This document shows, piece after piece, positions 7,882 through 16,141 of a stretch of DNA of 32,700 nucleotides. The stretch covers positions 1 to 32,700 of the forward strand of contig CAZGLR010000025.1 in assembly GCA_964526635.1 (NCBI GenBank), written 5' to 3'. A model generated the notes under the pieces. The model saw nothing but the letters and a program-made list of their open reading frames with translations. It made no database searches and had not been told where the DNA came from. Numbering within the stretch: position 1 is the first letter of the stretch; each line of letters starts with the position of its first letter. Made by a program: the position numbers and the translations under genes. This DNA is from CAZGLR01 sp964526635. GTDB lineage: Bacteria > Zixibacteria > MSB-5A5 > GN15 > JAAZOE01.

Positions 7882-8037
7882 TCAACGGGACAACCGGTCC
7901 TCAATTGACTTCGCCACCCACTCTTGAATCGTTACCCCTTGTTTAGCAGCTTCCATCTTAAGTTTTCGGTGGACGGCCTCGGTAAGGCGGATGTGGATCA
8001 TCTTGGTCGGTCGAGTTGGAGTTTTCTTATTGGGCAC
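7882..8037 (-). CDS. 51-aa ribbon-helix-helix DNA-binding protein
   Basis: The reverse strand encodes a GTG-started 51-residue protein. After a basic tail, KMIHIRLTEAVHRKLKMEAA gives the beta strand and first helix of a ribbon-helix-helix fold, and KQGVTIQEWVAKSIEDRLSR gives the turn and second helix. This is the MetJ/Arc/HicB-C-terminal/ParD-like layout. Such proteins dimerise and usually repress their own promoter, or act as antitoxins. No toxin ORF is visible beside it. An in-frame TGA just upstream forces a GTG start (8037, or 8040), with GAGG 7 bases before 8037. It is the first gene downstream of a predicted promoter and 37 bases ahead of livK, so autoregulation of the whole cluster is a reasonable inference. 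Confidence 0.8.
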   Translation of the reverse strand: MPNKKTPTRPTKMIHIRLTEAVHRKLKMEAAKQGVTIQEWVAKSIEDRLSR

Positions 8038-8076
8038 CACAACACCTCAAGGTGGAAATCCATTTCAATTGTTACA

Positions 8077-8105
8077 AATATATCTGTACGGAAAACCAAG
8101 CGCAA
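8077..8105 (-). promoter_or_regulatory. Predicted sigma70-type promoter of the ribbon-helix-helix/liv cluster
   Basis: On the minus strand TTGCGC (8105-8100) and TATATT (8082-8077) are separated by exactly 17 bases. Transcription would begin near 8070, about 30 bases before the GTG start of the ribbon-helix-helix gene. No other good promoter is apparent before livK. Confidence 0.5.
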
Positions 8106-8387
8106 GAGAAAAATAACAATTCTCAGGTAATGGCTGGGGGTTGTCCGCAAAAGCCCTATTTCCCCCGATAGGTATCAGCAATGCAGTTTTTTGTTGCTTG
8201 GAGATAGAAATATAACTACAATTGGTCCCATGAAAACAAGGACGATTGAAAATTCAGGCCTTTTGAAGGGTGGCAGGAAGCCAGTCGTTCCTAAACGAAA
8301 CACAGGGAACTGTGAGAATCGACCTTCGGGCTTTCATTTCAAGCAGGGAAGGTTGAATGATTAACCGACTGTGCGACAAGGGGTTAC
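8106..8387. other. Non-coding stretch between cluster promoter and tRNA remnant
   Basis: I see no gene on either strand. The stretch contains TCGACCTTCGGGCT at 8319-8332, a near copy (13 of 14) of 8407-8420 at the edge of the tRNA remnant. The rest looks like unstructured spacer at an element end. Confidence 0.5.
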
Positions 8388-8407
8388 AAATCACAAATTT
8401 GCGATTT
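8388..8407. repeat. 20-bp near-perfect palindrome beside the tRNA remnant
   Basis: Bases 8388-8397 pair with 8398-8407 in nine of ten positions; the arms are AAATCACAAA and TTTGCGATTT. It directly abuts the tRNA remnant (8414 onward), so it could be a recombinase or accessory-protein site. Its function is inference. Confidence 0.5.
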
Positions 8408-8413
8408 CGACTT

Positions 8414-8460
8414 TCGGGCTCATAACCCGAAGGTCGAGGGTTCAAATCCCTCCCCCGCCA
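8414..8460 (+). tRNA. 3' half of an initiator-type tRNA-Met(CAU); likely attachment-site remnant
   Basis: The anticodon stem TCGGG/CCCGA with loop CTCATAA gives anticodon CAT at 8421-8423, and three stacked G-C pairs are typical of initiator tRNA. The variable loop, T-stem GAGGG/CCCTC with loop TTCAAAT, acceptor strand CCCCGCC (8453-8459) and discriminator A follow in perfect register. The matching 5' acceptor strand GGCGGGG and any D-arm are absent upstream: the nearest G-run (8380-8383) is 30 bases from the anticodon stem and cannot close a normal tRNA. The remnant is therefore half a gene. Integrases that target tRNA genes leave exactly this product at one end of their element. From the orientation, the element would lie to the left and resident chromosome to the right. 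Confidence 0.85.
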
Positions 8461-9088
8461 TTAATAAAAGTGGAATCCTTCCCCAAAACCCCTAATATAC
8501 CACCTACCTTCAGCTTACCCGTAGTTTCCCTAACTCTTGGACCATCCGATTCCACCAGTATCGTGATGAGATGGCCGGTCAAGACCCTGTTGGCCACCGG
8601 GGTTGTTTGTATGTACTCAGGATGAAATCACCGGACTCTGCGAGCCACTCCTTATTGACTCGAATCAATATGAAACCAGTTCGGCGTTGATTCTTGATTG
8701 GGCGCCTCGGCGCGCTGTCTGAATTGGCAGGCAATCGTTAACCACGTACATGGTCGAAAGCATGATTTGGGCAGGGGTGGGAATTGACCGCATCGCATCG
8801 GCCGTACGACCGGGGTACTCGGCACTTTCCGTCATCAGGATACCGCCCGTGTGTCTTATCTGTGCCGCCCGGATCGAGGTATCATTGTTCAGGTGTCATG
8901 AACGCGATGGACCGTCCATCGCGTTCATAAAAAACAGGCCAAACAGATAAATATAATAGCGTTTTAGATCGATAATATATATATAGAGATACAAATTCAC
9001 AAATGAGATAAGCGAAAATATCGTATCAATTGTTATTGGCTTACATTTGTGGCATTGGCAATAATGAATTTGACCATTCAGCAGGAAG
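8461..9088. other. Intergenic region of about 630 bases
   Basis: I find no gene I can support. The stretch contains a 31-base hairpin (8898-8928) and an AT-rich block around 8950-9030 (including a TA repeat near 8970-8982) that could hold the promoter of the PAS-LuxR gene, but no clear -35/-10 pair stands out. Confidence 0.5.
8898..8928. repeat. Perfect inverted repeat, 14-bp arms with a 3-base loop
   Basis: ATGAACGCGATGGA (8898-8911) is the exact reverse complement of 8915-8928, with loop CCG. The plus-strand tail is TAAAAAAC and lacks a T-run, and the minus-strand tail lacks one too, so it is not a standard terminator. It could be an operator, a repeat-family element or a stable mRNA hairpin. 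Confidence 0.8.
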
Positions 9089-11935
9089 ATGGGGGATGCT
9101 GTGGCAATAATTCAAAACAATTCCCTGACCGATTTTAACTCCTTCTTAGTTGAACTGGCAACCGAAATGGTCAGGCCGGCGGATAGTGAGATTGATGAGG
9201 CTATCAATACCTGGCTGCAAAAAATCAGCGAGTTTTATCACTGTGATCTGGTCAGGCTGCTGGAGTTTGATGAAAACCGAAATGGTCTCCAACAAGTTTA
9301 TTCATATGTTCGTCGGGGAACCATAGAATCGCCACACGCGACTACAATCGAATATCCCTGGCTGCTGCAACAACTCCAGACAGGCGCAACCATTGCCGCC
9401 TCATCGCTCGCTGACCTGCCGGAGGCTGCCTCCCTTGACAGAGAAGTTATAGCCGCAAAAGGAATCAGTGAATTTCTTGTAGCCCCGATGATCGTCGGCA
9501 GTAATCTGCTGGGGGCAATCTGTGTTGGTTACATTGAAGAAAAACGGCACCTGAATGATTTTACTGCAACCGGCCTGAAACAGCTTGCCGATGTGTTTGC
9601 CAATATTATCACCCGCAAGCATACGGGATGGCAACTGGAACAAAAGGACTCGTTTTTTCGTGGTTTGTTCTATAACTCGCCCGACATTATAGTTCTGACC
9701 AACTCTCAGGGGATAATTGAGACCATCAACTACGCTCCCGAGGGCTATAAGGAAAGACAGCTAAGGGGTTGCAGTTTCGCCGATTTGCTCGACGAAAACT
9801 CTCGTACCAAATTTGAAAACAGGATCGCGTACGCCATACAAACCCGGGAACCGCAGAATTGTGAAGTGGCTGTCGCCCTCTCTCCAGCGACTACCGGAAC
9901 CTGGTTTCTTCGTATTCTCCCCCTGATTCAGGACAAACAGCTTCGCCTGATTATAAACTGTACCAATATAACAGCGCGGAAATATAGTGAACTTGCCATC
10001 CTCGAAAGCGCGGAAAAGTTCCGGTCGTTGTTTGATAACATGATCAATGGCTTCGCCTTACATGAAATTATTCTCGACGACAACGGCAATCCCGTTGATT
10101 GCATTTTTCTGGAAGTAAACCGGGCTCATGAAAAACTAACGGGACTAACCCGCAATCACGTGATTGGCAGACGTCTCAGTGAGATTCTTCCGGGAATGGA
10201 AGCTGAACTGAGGTCGTGGCTTGAGCGCTTTGGTAAGGTTGCGCTGACCGGTGATCCGATTCGATTCGAGGATTATTTCAGCCCCCTGGGGAAATGGTTT
10301 CACGTTAATGCCTATTGCCCCAAACACGGGCAATTCGCGATCATCTTTGAGGACGCCACCGAACAAAAACTGACAGAAGAAAAACTGCGGCACAGCGAAG
10401 AGGAATACCGCCAGCTTTATCTCAAGGCGGGGATCGGCATCGGCCTGTGGACTGTCGACGGCCGGACGATATCAATGAACGAAGTCGCATTGAAAACAAT
10501 GGGCAAAACACAGAGCGAAATTGAAGGCAAGTCGCTGTATGAGCTCTTTCCGACGGCTGAAGCTGATGTATTCATGCAAAGAATACAGCAAGTCGCCGAA
10601 AACGATCAACCGGCCCAGTTTGTTGACCAAATTGATCTTGAGAATACTCACCGGTGGTTTTTAAGCACCTATTCCGCCGTAAAAAGCGCCCGTGGGGAAA
10701 TCCGCAGCGTCCAGATTGTCTCAAATGATATAACGAAGCGTAAACTGGCTGAGCTGGAACTCGAAAAGAAAAAGAACTTGTTAGATTCAATGGAACGAAT
10801 GGCCAAAATCGGCGGCTGGGAATTTGATGTTGCATCTGGAAAATTCGAATTGACCGATGGCATGTATTTGCTTACCGAACTCCCAATCGGGTCTCCTTCC
10901 CCCTCTGGCATCGACAGCGCCCTGACCTTCCATCCTCCCGAAGAACATGATTGCATCCGCTCTGCGTTTGCAAGGGCTATCGACGATGGCACACCATTCG
11001 ATCTCGAATTAAAATCAATGTCATCGACAGGACGCCATCACTGGATTCGCACCCAGTCTCACGCCATTCGCGAAAACGGCAAAACAATCAGACTGATAGG
11101 CACCCATCAGGATATCACTGACAGGAAAGAAGCCGAACTGGCACTCCGAAAATCCGGGCAGAAACTTCGCGCTCACTTGAACAGTACTCCGGTCGCAGTT
11201 ATCGAATGGGATGATCAACTCCGGGCCAGCTTTTGGAATCAGGCGGCTGAACAGATTTTCGGGTATTCCTGGAAGGACGTTATCGGAAAGTGCGTCAAAG
11301 ACCTCAAACTGGCCGGCAATCTGGCAGATCAATTATCCGACGTTTTTGAAAATCTACGCGGGCGTAACGGCGTCTATAACAGCGTGAGCGAAAATATGAC
11401 CAAAGATGGTCAACAGATTGTCTGTGATTGGCACCACATGCCGATACGTGGCGAAAAAGACAGGGTAATCGGCGTGGCCTCGATCGCGATGGAGGTCACC
11501 GAACTGGTCAGGGCCCGTACTGAGATCGAAAGAAAGAACATCGCTCTGCAGGAAGTTTTAAGACAGATAGAACATGAAAAGGAGGCGCTTGAGAAGAGTA
11601 TCCAGGCCAATATCGACAGTAACCTGATGCCTGCTCTCAATAGGATGTATCGAGCAGCCAATCGGATTGAACCGATTCAAGTCAAATACCTGATGGATCA
11701 ATTGTCAAATATCGCTGAACCATTTATCAGCAAGTTGAAGTCACTGGAGGCAGTTCTTACGCCTCATGAAGTCGAGATATGTAACCTGATTCGAGCCGGA
11801 AACACCACCAAGGAAGTCGCCCGGATAATGAATCTTAGTACGGAAACTATCAAAACACATCGGTCCAGGATTCGCCGCAAAATCGGTAAACCACTCGGTA
11901 ACAAAAGCCTGAACGATTACCTGCAAATGATATAA
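9089..11935 (+). CDS. GAF/multi-PAS sensor protein with LuxR-type DNA-binding domain
   Basis: This looks like a one-component transcriptional regulator. A GAF-like domain spans about residues 20-185. Five PAS/PAC units follow (about 190-305, 310-430, 435-560, 565-690 and 695-815), recognisable from repeated closing motifs such as SNDITKRK, GTHQDITDRKEAE and AMEVTELVRARTEI. A coiled coil (about 810-850) leads into the LuxR helix-turn-helix at about 889-948 (LTPHEVEICNLIRAG, then STETIKTHRSRIRRKIG). No histidine kinase or receiver domain is present, so ligand or redox sensing probably feeds straight into DNA binding. No transmembrane segment is visible. The start is uncertain: ATG 9089 has AGGA only two bases away, while GTG 9101 has GGGGG at better spacing. 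Confidence 0.9.
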   Translation: MGDAVAIIQNNSLTDFNSFLVELATEMVRPADSEIDEAINTWLQKISEFYHCDLVRLLEFDENRNGLQQVYSYVRRGTIESPHATTIEYPWLLQQLQTGATIAASSLADLPEAASLDREVIAAKGISEFLVAPMIVGSNLLGAICVGYIEEKRHLNDFTATGLKQLADVFANIITRKHTGWQLEQKDSFFRGLFYNSPDIIVLTNSQGIIETINYAPEGYKERQLRGCSFADLLDENSRTKFENRIAYAIQTREPQNCEVAVALSPATTGTWFLRILPLIQDKQLRLIINCTNITARKYSELAILESAEKFRSLFDNMINGFALHEIILDDNGNPVDCIFLEVNRAHEKLTGLTRNHVIGRRLSEILPGMEAELRSWLERFGKVALTGDPIRFEDYFSPLGKWFHVNAYCPKHGQFAIIFEDATEQKLTEEKLRHSEEEYRQLYLKAGIGIGLWTVDGRTISMNEVALKTMGKTQSEIEGKSLYELFPTAEADVFMQRIQQVAENDQPAQFVDQIDLENTHRWFLSTYSAVKSARGEIRSVQIVSNDITKRKLAELELEKKKNLLDSMERMAKIGGWEFDVASGKFELTDGMYLLTELPIGSPSPSGIDSALTFHPPEEHDCIRSAFARAIDDGTPFDLELKSMSSTGRHHWIRTQSHAIRENGKTIRLIGTHQDITDRKEAELALRKSGQKLRAHLNSTPVAVIEWDDQLRASFWNQAAEQIFGYSWKDVIGKCVKDLKLAGNLADQLSDVFENLRGRNGVYNSVSENMTKDGQQIVCDWHHMPIRGEKDRVIGVASIAMEVTELVRARTEIERKNIALQEVLRQIEHEKEALEKSIQANIDSNLMPALNRMYRAANRIEPIQVKYLMDQLSNIAEPFISKLKSLEAVLTPHEVEICNLIRAGNTTKEVARIMNLSTETIKTHRSRIRRKIGKPLGNKSLNDYLQMI

Positions 11936-11938
11936 ATC

Positions 11939-12597
11939 GCAAATTGACGACCTGATCGGTCCATAACAGGACAACTCGTACCCATCAAGGGTGAAGATTG
12001 TCCCCCTATATATATACTGGCATCACCTCTTCTCTGCCCTTGCCGGTGCCGAATTAAATAGACAGAGACAATTAATCCACAGTCACTTATGCCGCTTCGA
12101 CCTTGCAACACTCGACAGTGATTGATCCTGATAGGGGGCTCGGGGCCTTCATGCTTACCTCAACAGTAATGGCATCGCCCGGTCGAACACAGTGGCATTC
12201 CGGCAGTGCGATATTAAACAGAAATCAAAAGGGGGTCCTTGAGTTTCGTCCTGAATTTACCGGAAATGCAAAAGATGCCTATTCCCGGGTTTCATCAGGA
12301 GAATCAAGGCCATCGGGGTGGCGGATGGTGACGTCGCGGCAGCGAAATACCGGCATACAAGCTGTCCATCGGTATTCATCGGTCGCCAGGACAGCCTATC
12401 GTAAACTTCAAATTGCGCCACTGAGGGTTAAAATTGATGTCCAGGCTTAGCGGTGCCCGAACAGATAACGGGCAAGAGTTTCCCCATATTCCTCATATCG
12501 CACTTTCCTGCATGCGGGGTGTGTCGCTTCTATGGCTGCGCCTCCGAACACACCCTGCATTGGAAATGAGAACCAGTACCCGAGAGAACAGGTCATT
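11939..12597. other. Intergenic region of about 660 bases
   Basis: Short open frames occur on both strands (for example 12103-12450 plus), but none has a ribosome binding site, family resemblance or protein-like composition. The region probably carries the promoter of the signalling operon that follows; I cannot place it. Confidence 0.5.
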
Positions 12598-15291
12598 ATG
12601 ACAGCACACCCAGTCAACATAAAAAACAAAACGCGTCATGTAATCGACGTCCCGGATATGTTAGACAATATCCCCTTTCCGATGATTATCCTTGACGTGG
12701 AAACATTGCAGGTCATCTACACCAACAGCACCGCGCATGACAACGAAATCAACACCGGGGCAACCTGCCATCAACTTCTGTTCGGCCGCAATGAGGCCTG
12801 TCAAACCGATTCCTTTCATTGCCCATTAAAGCACATTCTACAAAATGGTCAGCCGATGGCTATAGAAATCGAATCGACGACCGGGGAGGTTGCCGATCGA
12901 CGGATCCTGCTGTGTATCCCCATCACCGGCGCCGACGGCCGTGTCACCCATCTTCTTGAGATGAAGACCCCGCCGCCGACATTGTTTACCGGGGATCAAC
13001 AGTCACCATTGACAACGGAATTACTCTGGGAGATTATCAACCATATCCCGAACATGGTGTTCGTAAAAGAAGCGGAGAAGCTGTCATTCGTCTTCATGAA
13101 TCGGGTCGGAGAGGCACTTCTTGGCATTCCTGAAAAAGACCTTTTGGGCAAGAATGATTTCGATCTTTTTCCCCAAGAACAGGCTGAGTTCTTTACTTCC
13201 CGGGATCGCGAAACACTCGCTTCAAAACACATTATAACCGAAGTGCTCGAGGAACCGATTCACACCAAACATCGCGGCCGCAGACTGCTGGCGACGCGCA
13301 AGGTCCCGATCCTTGACAACAATGAACGACCTAAGTATTTGCTTGGTATCTCTGAGGATGTCACCGAGATTCGTGAAGCCGAACGCCAGTTAAAAGAATC
13401 ACAACAGCAGTTTCAGGAATTATTCAACAATGTTGTCGAAGGTATCGGCCTGGTCGATAATGATGAAAATATCGAATTCTGTAATCCGGCTTTTGCCCGC
13501 ATTATGGAAGAGCCGTCACCGGAAGCCATTTGCGGCAAAAGCATCTATGACTATGTGCCGAAATCCAATCATGAAAAAATCCGTTCGGAAACCGGCAAAC
13601 GACAGCGCGGAGAGCCATCGCAATACGAACTCGAGATCATCACGGCCCAGGGCAATACCCGTCATATCTGGCTGTCCGGTTCACCCCGGTTTGATAACGA
13701 CGGTAGTTATATTGGTGCATTCGGGACATTTTTCGATATAACAGAACGGAAACTCATCGAACAGGCCCTGCGTGAGAGTAATGAAAAATTCAGGATTATC
13801 TCGGAAGCGGCGAATGACGGTATCATCGTTATCGACAGCAACGGAAAAATCACCTTCTGGAATAAAGCAGCCCAGGACATATTCGGCTATTCTCTCGAAG
13901 ATGCCCTTGGCCAGGACGTGCATACCCTTTTGACTCCGCATGAACTGACCGCAAAAGCCCAGGAAAACCTCAAGAAATTCGGTGAAAACGGACAGGGCCC
14001 GGTCGTCGGTCAGACGCTCGAGTTGAAAGGGCGGAAAAGTGATGGTACGCTGTTCCCCATTGAAATTTCTGTTTCCGCCATTCATTCGCAGGAAGAATGG
14101 ATTGCCATCGGCATAATCCGTGACATCTCGCGGCGCAAGAGAGAAGAAGAACGCATCCAGCAGCTGGTCAATCAGTACACGGCCATGATCAATACAGTCC
14201 CTGCTGCATTGTACCTGAAAGACACATCGTTGCGCTATGTGGAAGCCAATGATGCCTTTTGCTCCTTTATCGGCCGTGAACGATTGGAGGTTCTTGGCGC
14301 TACCGATGATGAGCTGTTTGAACCAGATCGAGCCGGCAAACGCAGACAGTCAGATACGACTGTTCTTAACGACAATGAAACCATTTACAGTGACGACGAG
14401 AAGCAACTTGATTACAATGGTGATGTCCGCTGGGTATCTGAAATCCGTGCCCCTCTCCGGGATAAGAGTGGGCGCCCGGAGGGTGTCGTCGGGATAACCC
14501 AGGATATCACCGAGCAGCATCTGGGTCGAACTAAAATGTTGCAAAATGACAAACTCGCCGCAATCGGGACACTGGCTGCCGGTGTTGCTCATGAGATCAA
14601 TAATCCCATGGGCTTTATCAGCTCTAATCTCAATACCATGAAGAAATACCTCGGTATCATGACGGCCTTTTGTGAAGAACACGGCCCCAAAACCGGCGTG
14701 GATCTCACTGAGATGCACGAGATTATGGAAGACTTCGGAGACGCTATCGAAGAATCGCTCGATGGCGCCGCGCGGGTAAAGAAAATCGTGGCCGACCTCA
14801 AGAGCTTCTCCCGGGTAGACCGGGCCGAAAAAGAGTTCGCCAATATCAATGAGGGGCTCGAGAGTACACTCAATATCGTCTGGAATGAACTGAAATATAA
14901 ATGCGAGGTGGTAAAAGACCTGGGCGACTTACCCGACATTTGCTGCCTGCCGAATCAGCTTAACCAGGTGTTTATGAATCTTTTGGTAAACGCCGGTCAC
15001 GCCATCGATAAATCCGGCACGATAACTATTCGTACCTGGGCCGATGATGAGAATATTCACATTTTGATCAAGGATACCGGCTGCGGAATTCCAGAACGTG
15101 CAAAAGACAAGATTTTCGAGCCGTTTTTTACAACCAAAGAAGTGGGCAAGGGCACGGGGCTCGGGCTGAGTTTGTCTCACGACATTATCCGTAAACACAA
15201 TGGTCAAATTTCGTTTGAAAGTACCGTCGGGGTCGGTACGGAATTTATCATTGAGTTACCGATCGAGGGATTACATGGGCAAGAAACATAA
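12598..15291 (+). CDS. Multi-PAS sensor histidine kinase
   Basis: This is a cytoplasmic hybrid-free histidine kinase of about 897 residues. An N-terminal PAS-like domain (about 20-125) carries a cysteine set C57-X10-C68-X6-C75. Four PAS/PAC units follow at about 142-267, 271-394, 395-521 and 522-642. The HisKA domain has the phosphorylatable His665 in AAGVAHEINNPMGF. The ATPase domain shows the N-box NLLVNAGHAID (about 793), G1 box DTGCGIP (826) and G2 box GKGTGLGLSL (about 850). Start ATG 12598 is preceded by AGGT at good spacing; the earlier in-frame ATG at 12532 has no ribosome binding site. No membrane segments are visible. It overlaps the following receiver gene by 17 bases, so its partners are almost certainly the three REC proteins encoded next. 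Confidence 0.94.
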   Translation: MTAHPVNIKNKTRHVIDVPDMLDNIPFPMIILDVETLQVIYTNSTAHDNEINTGATCHQLLFGRNEACQTDSFHCPLKHILQNGQPMAIEIESTTGEVADRRILLCIPITGADGRVTHLLEMKTPPPTLFTGDQQSPLTTELLWEIINHIPNMVFVKEAEKLSFVFMNRVGEALLGIPEKDLLGKNDFDLFPQEQAEFFTSRDRETLASKHIITEVLEEPIHTKHRGRRLLATRKVPILDNNERPKYLLGISEDVTEIREAERQLKESQQQFQELFNNVVEGIGLVDNDENIEFCNPAFARIMEEPSPEAICGKSIYDYVPKSNHEKIRSETGKRQRGEPSQYELEIITAQGNTRHIWLSGSPRFDNDGSYIGAFGTFFDITERKLIEQALRESNEKFRIISEAANDGIIVIDSNGKITFWNKAAQDIFGYSLEDALGQDVHTLLTPHELTAKAQENLKKFGENGQGPVVGQTLELKGRKSDGTLFPIEISVSAIHSQEEWIAIGIIRDISRRKREEERIQQLVNQYTAMINTVPAALYLKDTSLRYVEANDAFCSFIGRERLEVLGATDDELFEPDRAGKRRQSDTTVLNDNETIYSDDEKQLDYNGDVRWVSEIRAPLRDKSGRPEGVVGITQDITEQHLGRTKMLQNDKLAAIGTLAAGVAHEINNPMGFISSNLNTMKKYLGIMTAFCEEHGPKTGVDLTEMHEIMEDFGDAIEESLDGAARVKKIVADLKSFSRVDRAEKEFANINEGLESTLNIVWNELKYKCEVVKDLGDLPDICCLPNQLNQVFMNLLVNAGHAIDKSGTITIRTWADDENIHILIKDTGCGIPERAKDKIFEPFFTTKEVGKGTGLGLSLSHDIIRKHNGQISFESTVGVGTEFIIELPIEGLHGQET

Positions 15292-16141
15292 GATACTCAT
15301 CGTCGATGATGAGAAAAATATCCTCAAGGCGCTCAGACGTTTATTGATAGGTTGTGATTACAATATTGAGCTGGCCGAATCCGGGGACGAGGGTTTGAGG
15401 AAGCTTGATGAGGATAACTACACACTGGTCATTTCTGATTTTAGGATGCCGGGTATGACCGGTGTAGAGTTTCTCAGAATGGTGAAAGAGAAGCACCCTT
15501 TGACCATTCGAATGATTCTAAGCGGGTTTGCTGATGTCGAGGCGGTTGTCGAAGCTGTCAACGAAGGCCAGATTTACAAGTTCATGCCAAAACCATGGAA
15601 TGATCAGGACATCCTGACTTCGGTTATGCGGGCGATCGAGCAGTATGAACTTGTAGAGGAAAATACAAAACTTACGACTGTGCTCGAGGAACGAAATGAT
15701 GAACTGGAAAAACTGACCATATCACTGGAGGAAAAAGTCGCCGAACGGACGAAAGATATGGAGATGAAAAACCGGGCGCTCAACATCGCCCAGAATATTC
15801 TCAGTTGCCTTCCGGTTGGAGTCATGGGAATCGACGCCGACTTCATGGTTGTCTATGTGAACGAAGCCTTGCCGCGTTATATGTACCATGGCCGTCCGAT
15901 TCTCGGGGAACCATTGAAAATACCGGATAATGACCATTTGAAGAATATCCTGAAAGGGGTACTCGAACATGGTCGTCAGGAGTATCACACGTATGATTCG
16001 GAACACGATATCGGATTGATCTGCAATCCGATTGCCAGGGGAACCGGAGTTGTCGGGATGTTTTTCCATACCAGGGAGACAAACATCACGAAACTTCTCG
16101 AAGAAATGAGCCCCATCGGAGGATTGGTAAATGGCCGATGA
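15275..16141 (+). CDS. Response regulator: REC domain plus coiled coil and PAS-like domain
   Basis: A receiver domain occupies residues 1-120: acidic pocket DDE, phospho-acceptor Asp55 in VISDFRMPGMTG, and lysine in the KPWND motif typical of receivers joined to HD-GYP or PAS outputs. A charged coiled coil (about 125-170) and a PAS-like domain (about 175-280, LPVGVMGIDADFMVVYVNEA) follow. It has no DNA-binding or enzymatic end, so it probably works by protein contact, possibly as a phospho-relay or scaffold. The start at ATG 15275 with GAGGGATTAC upstream gives 288 residues. The gene overlaps the kinase before it (17 bases) and the next gene (11 bases), so the operon is translationally coupled. 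Confidence 0.9.
   Translation: MGKKHKILIVDDEKNILKALRRLLIGCDYNIELAESGDEGLRKLDEDNYTLVISDFRMPGMTGVEFLRMVKEKHPLTIRMILSGFADVEAVVEAVNEGQIYKFMPKPWNDQDILTSVMRAIEQYELVEENTKLTTVLEERNDELEKLTISLEEKVAERTKDMEMKNRALNIAQNILSCLPVGVMGIDADFMVVYVNEALPRYMYHGRPILGEPLKIPDNDHLKNILKGVLEHGRQEYHTYDSEHDIGLICNPIARGTGVVGMFFHTRETNITKLLEEMSPIGGLVNGR

Noticed and set aside
8371..8460. A complete tRNA gene
   Set aside because: The 5' acceptor strand and D-arm are missing and the nearest G-run is too far from the anticodon stem.
8750..8950. 66-aa open frame upstream of the PAS-LuxR gene
   Set aside because: It runs through the perfect hairpin at 8898-8928 and has no start signal.
12103..12450. 115-aa open frame in the gap before the kinase operon
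   Set aside because: No ribosome binding site, no recognisable motif and amino-acid make-up typical of random frames.
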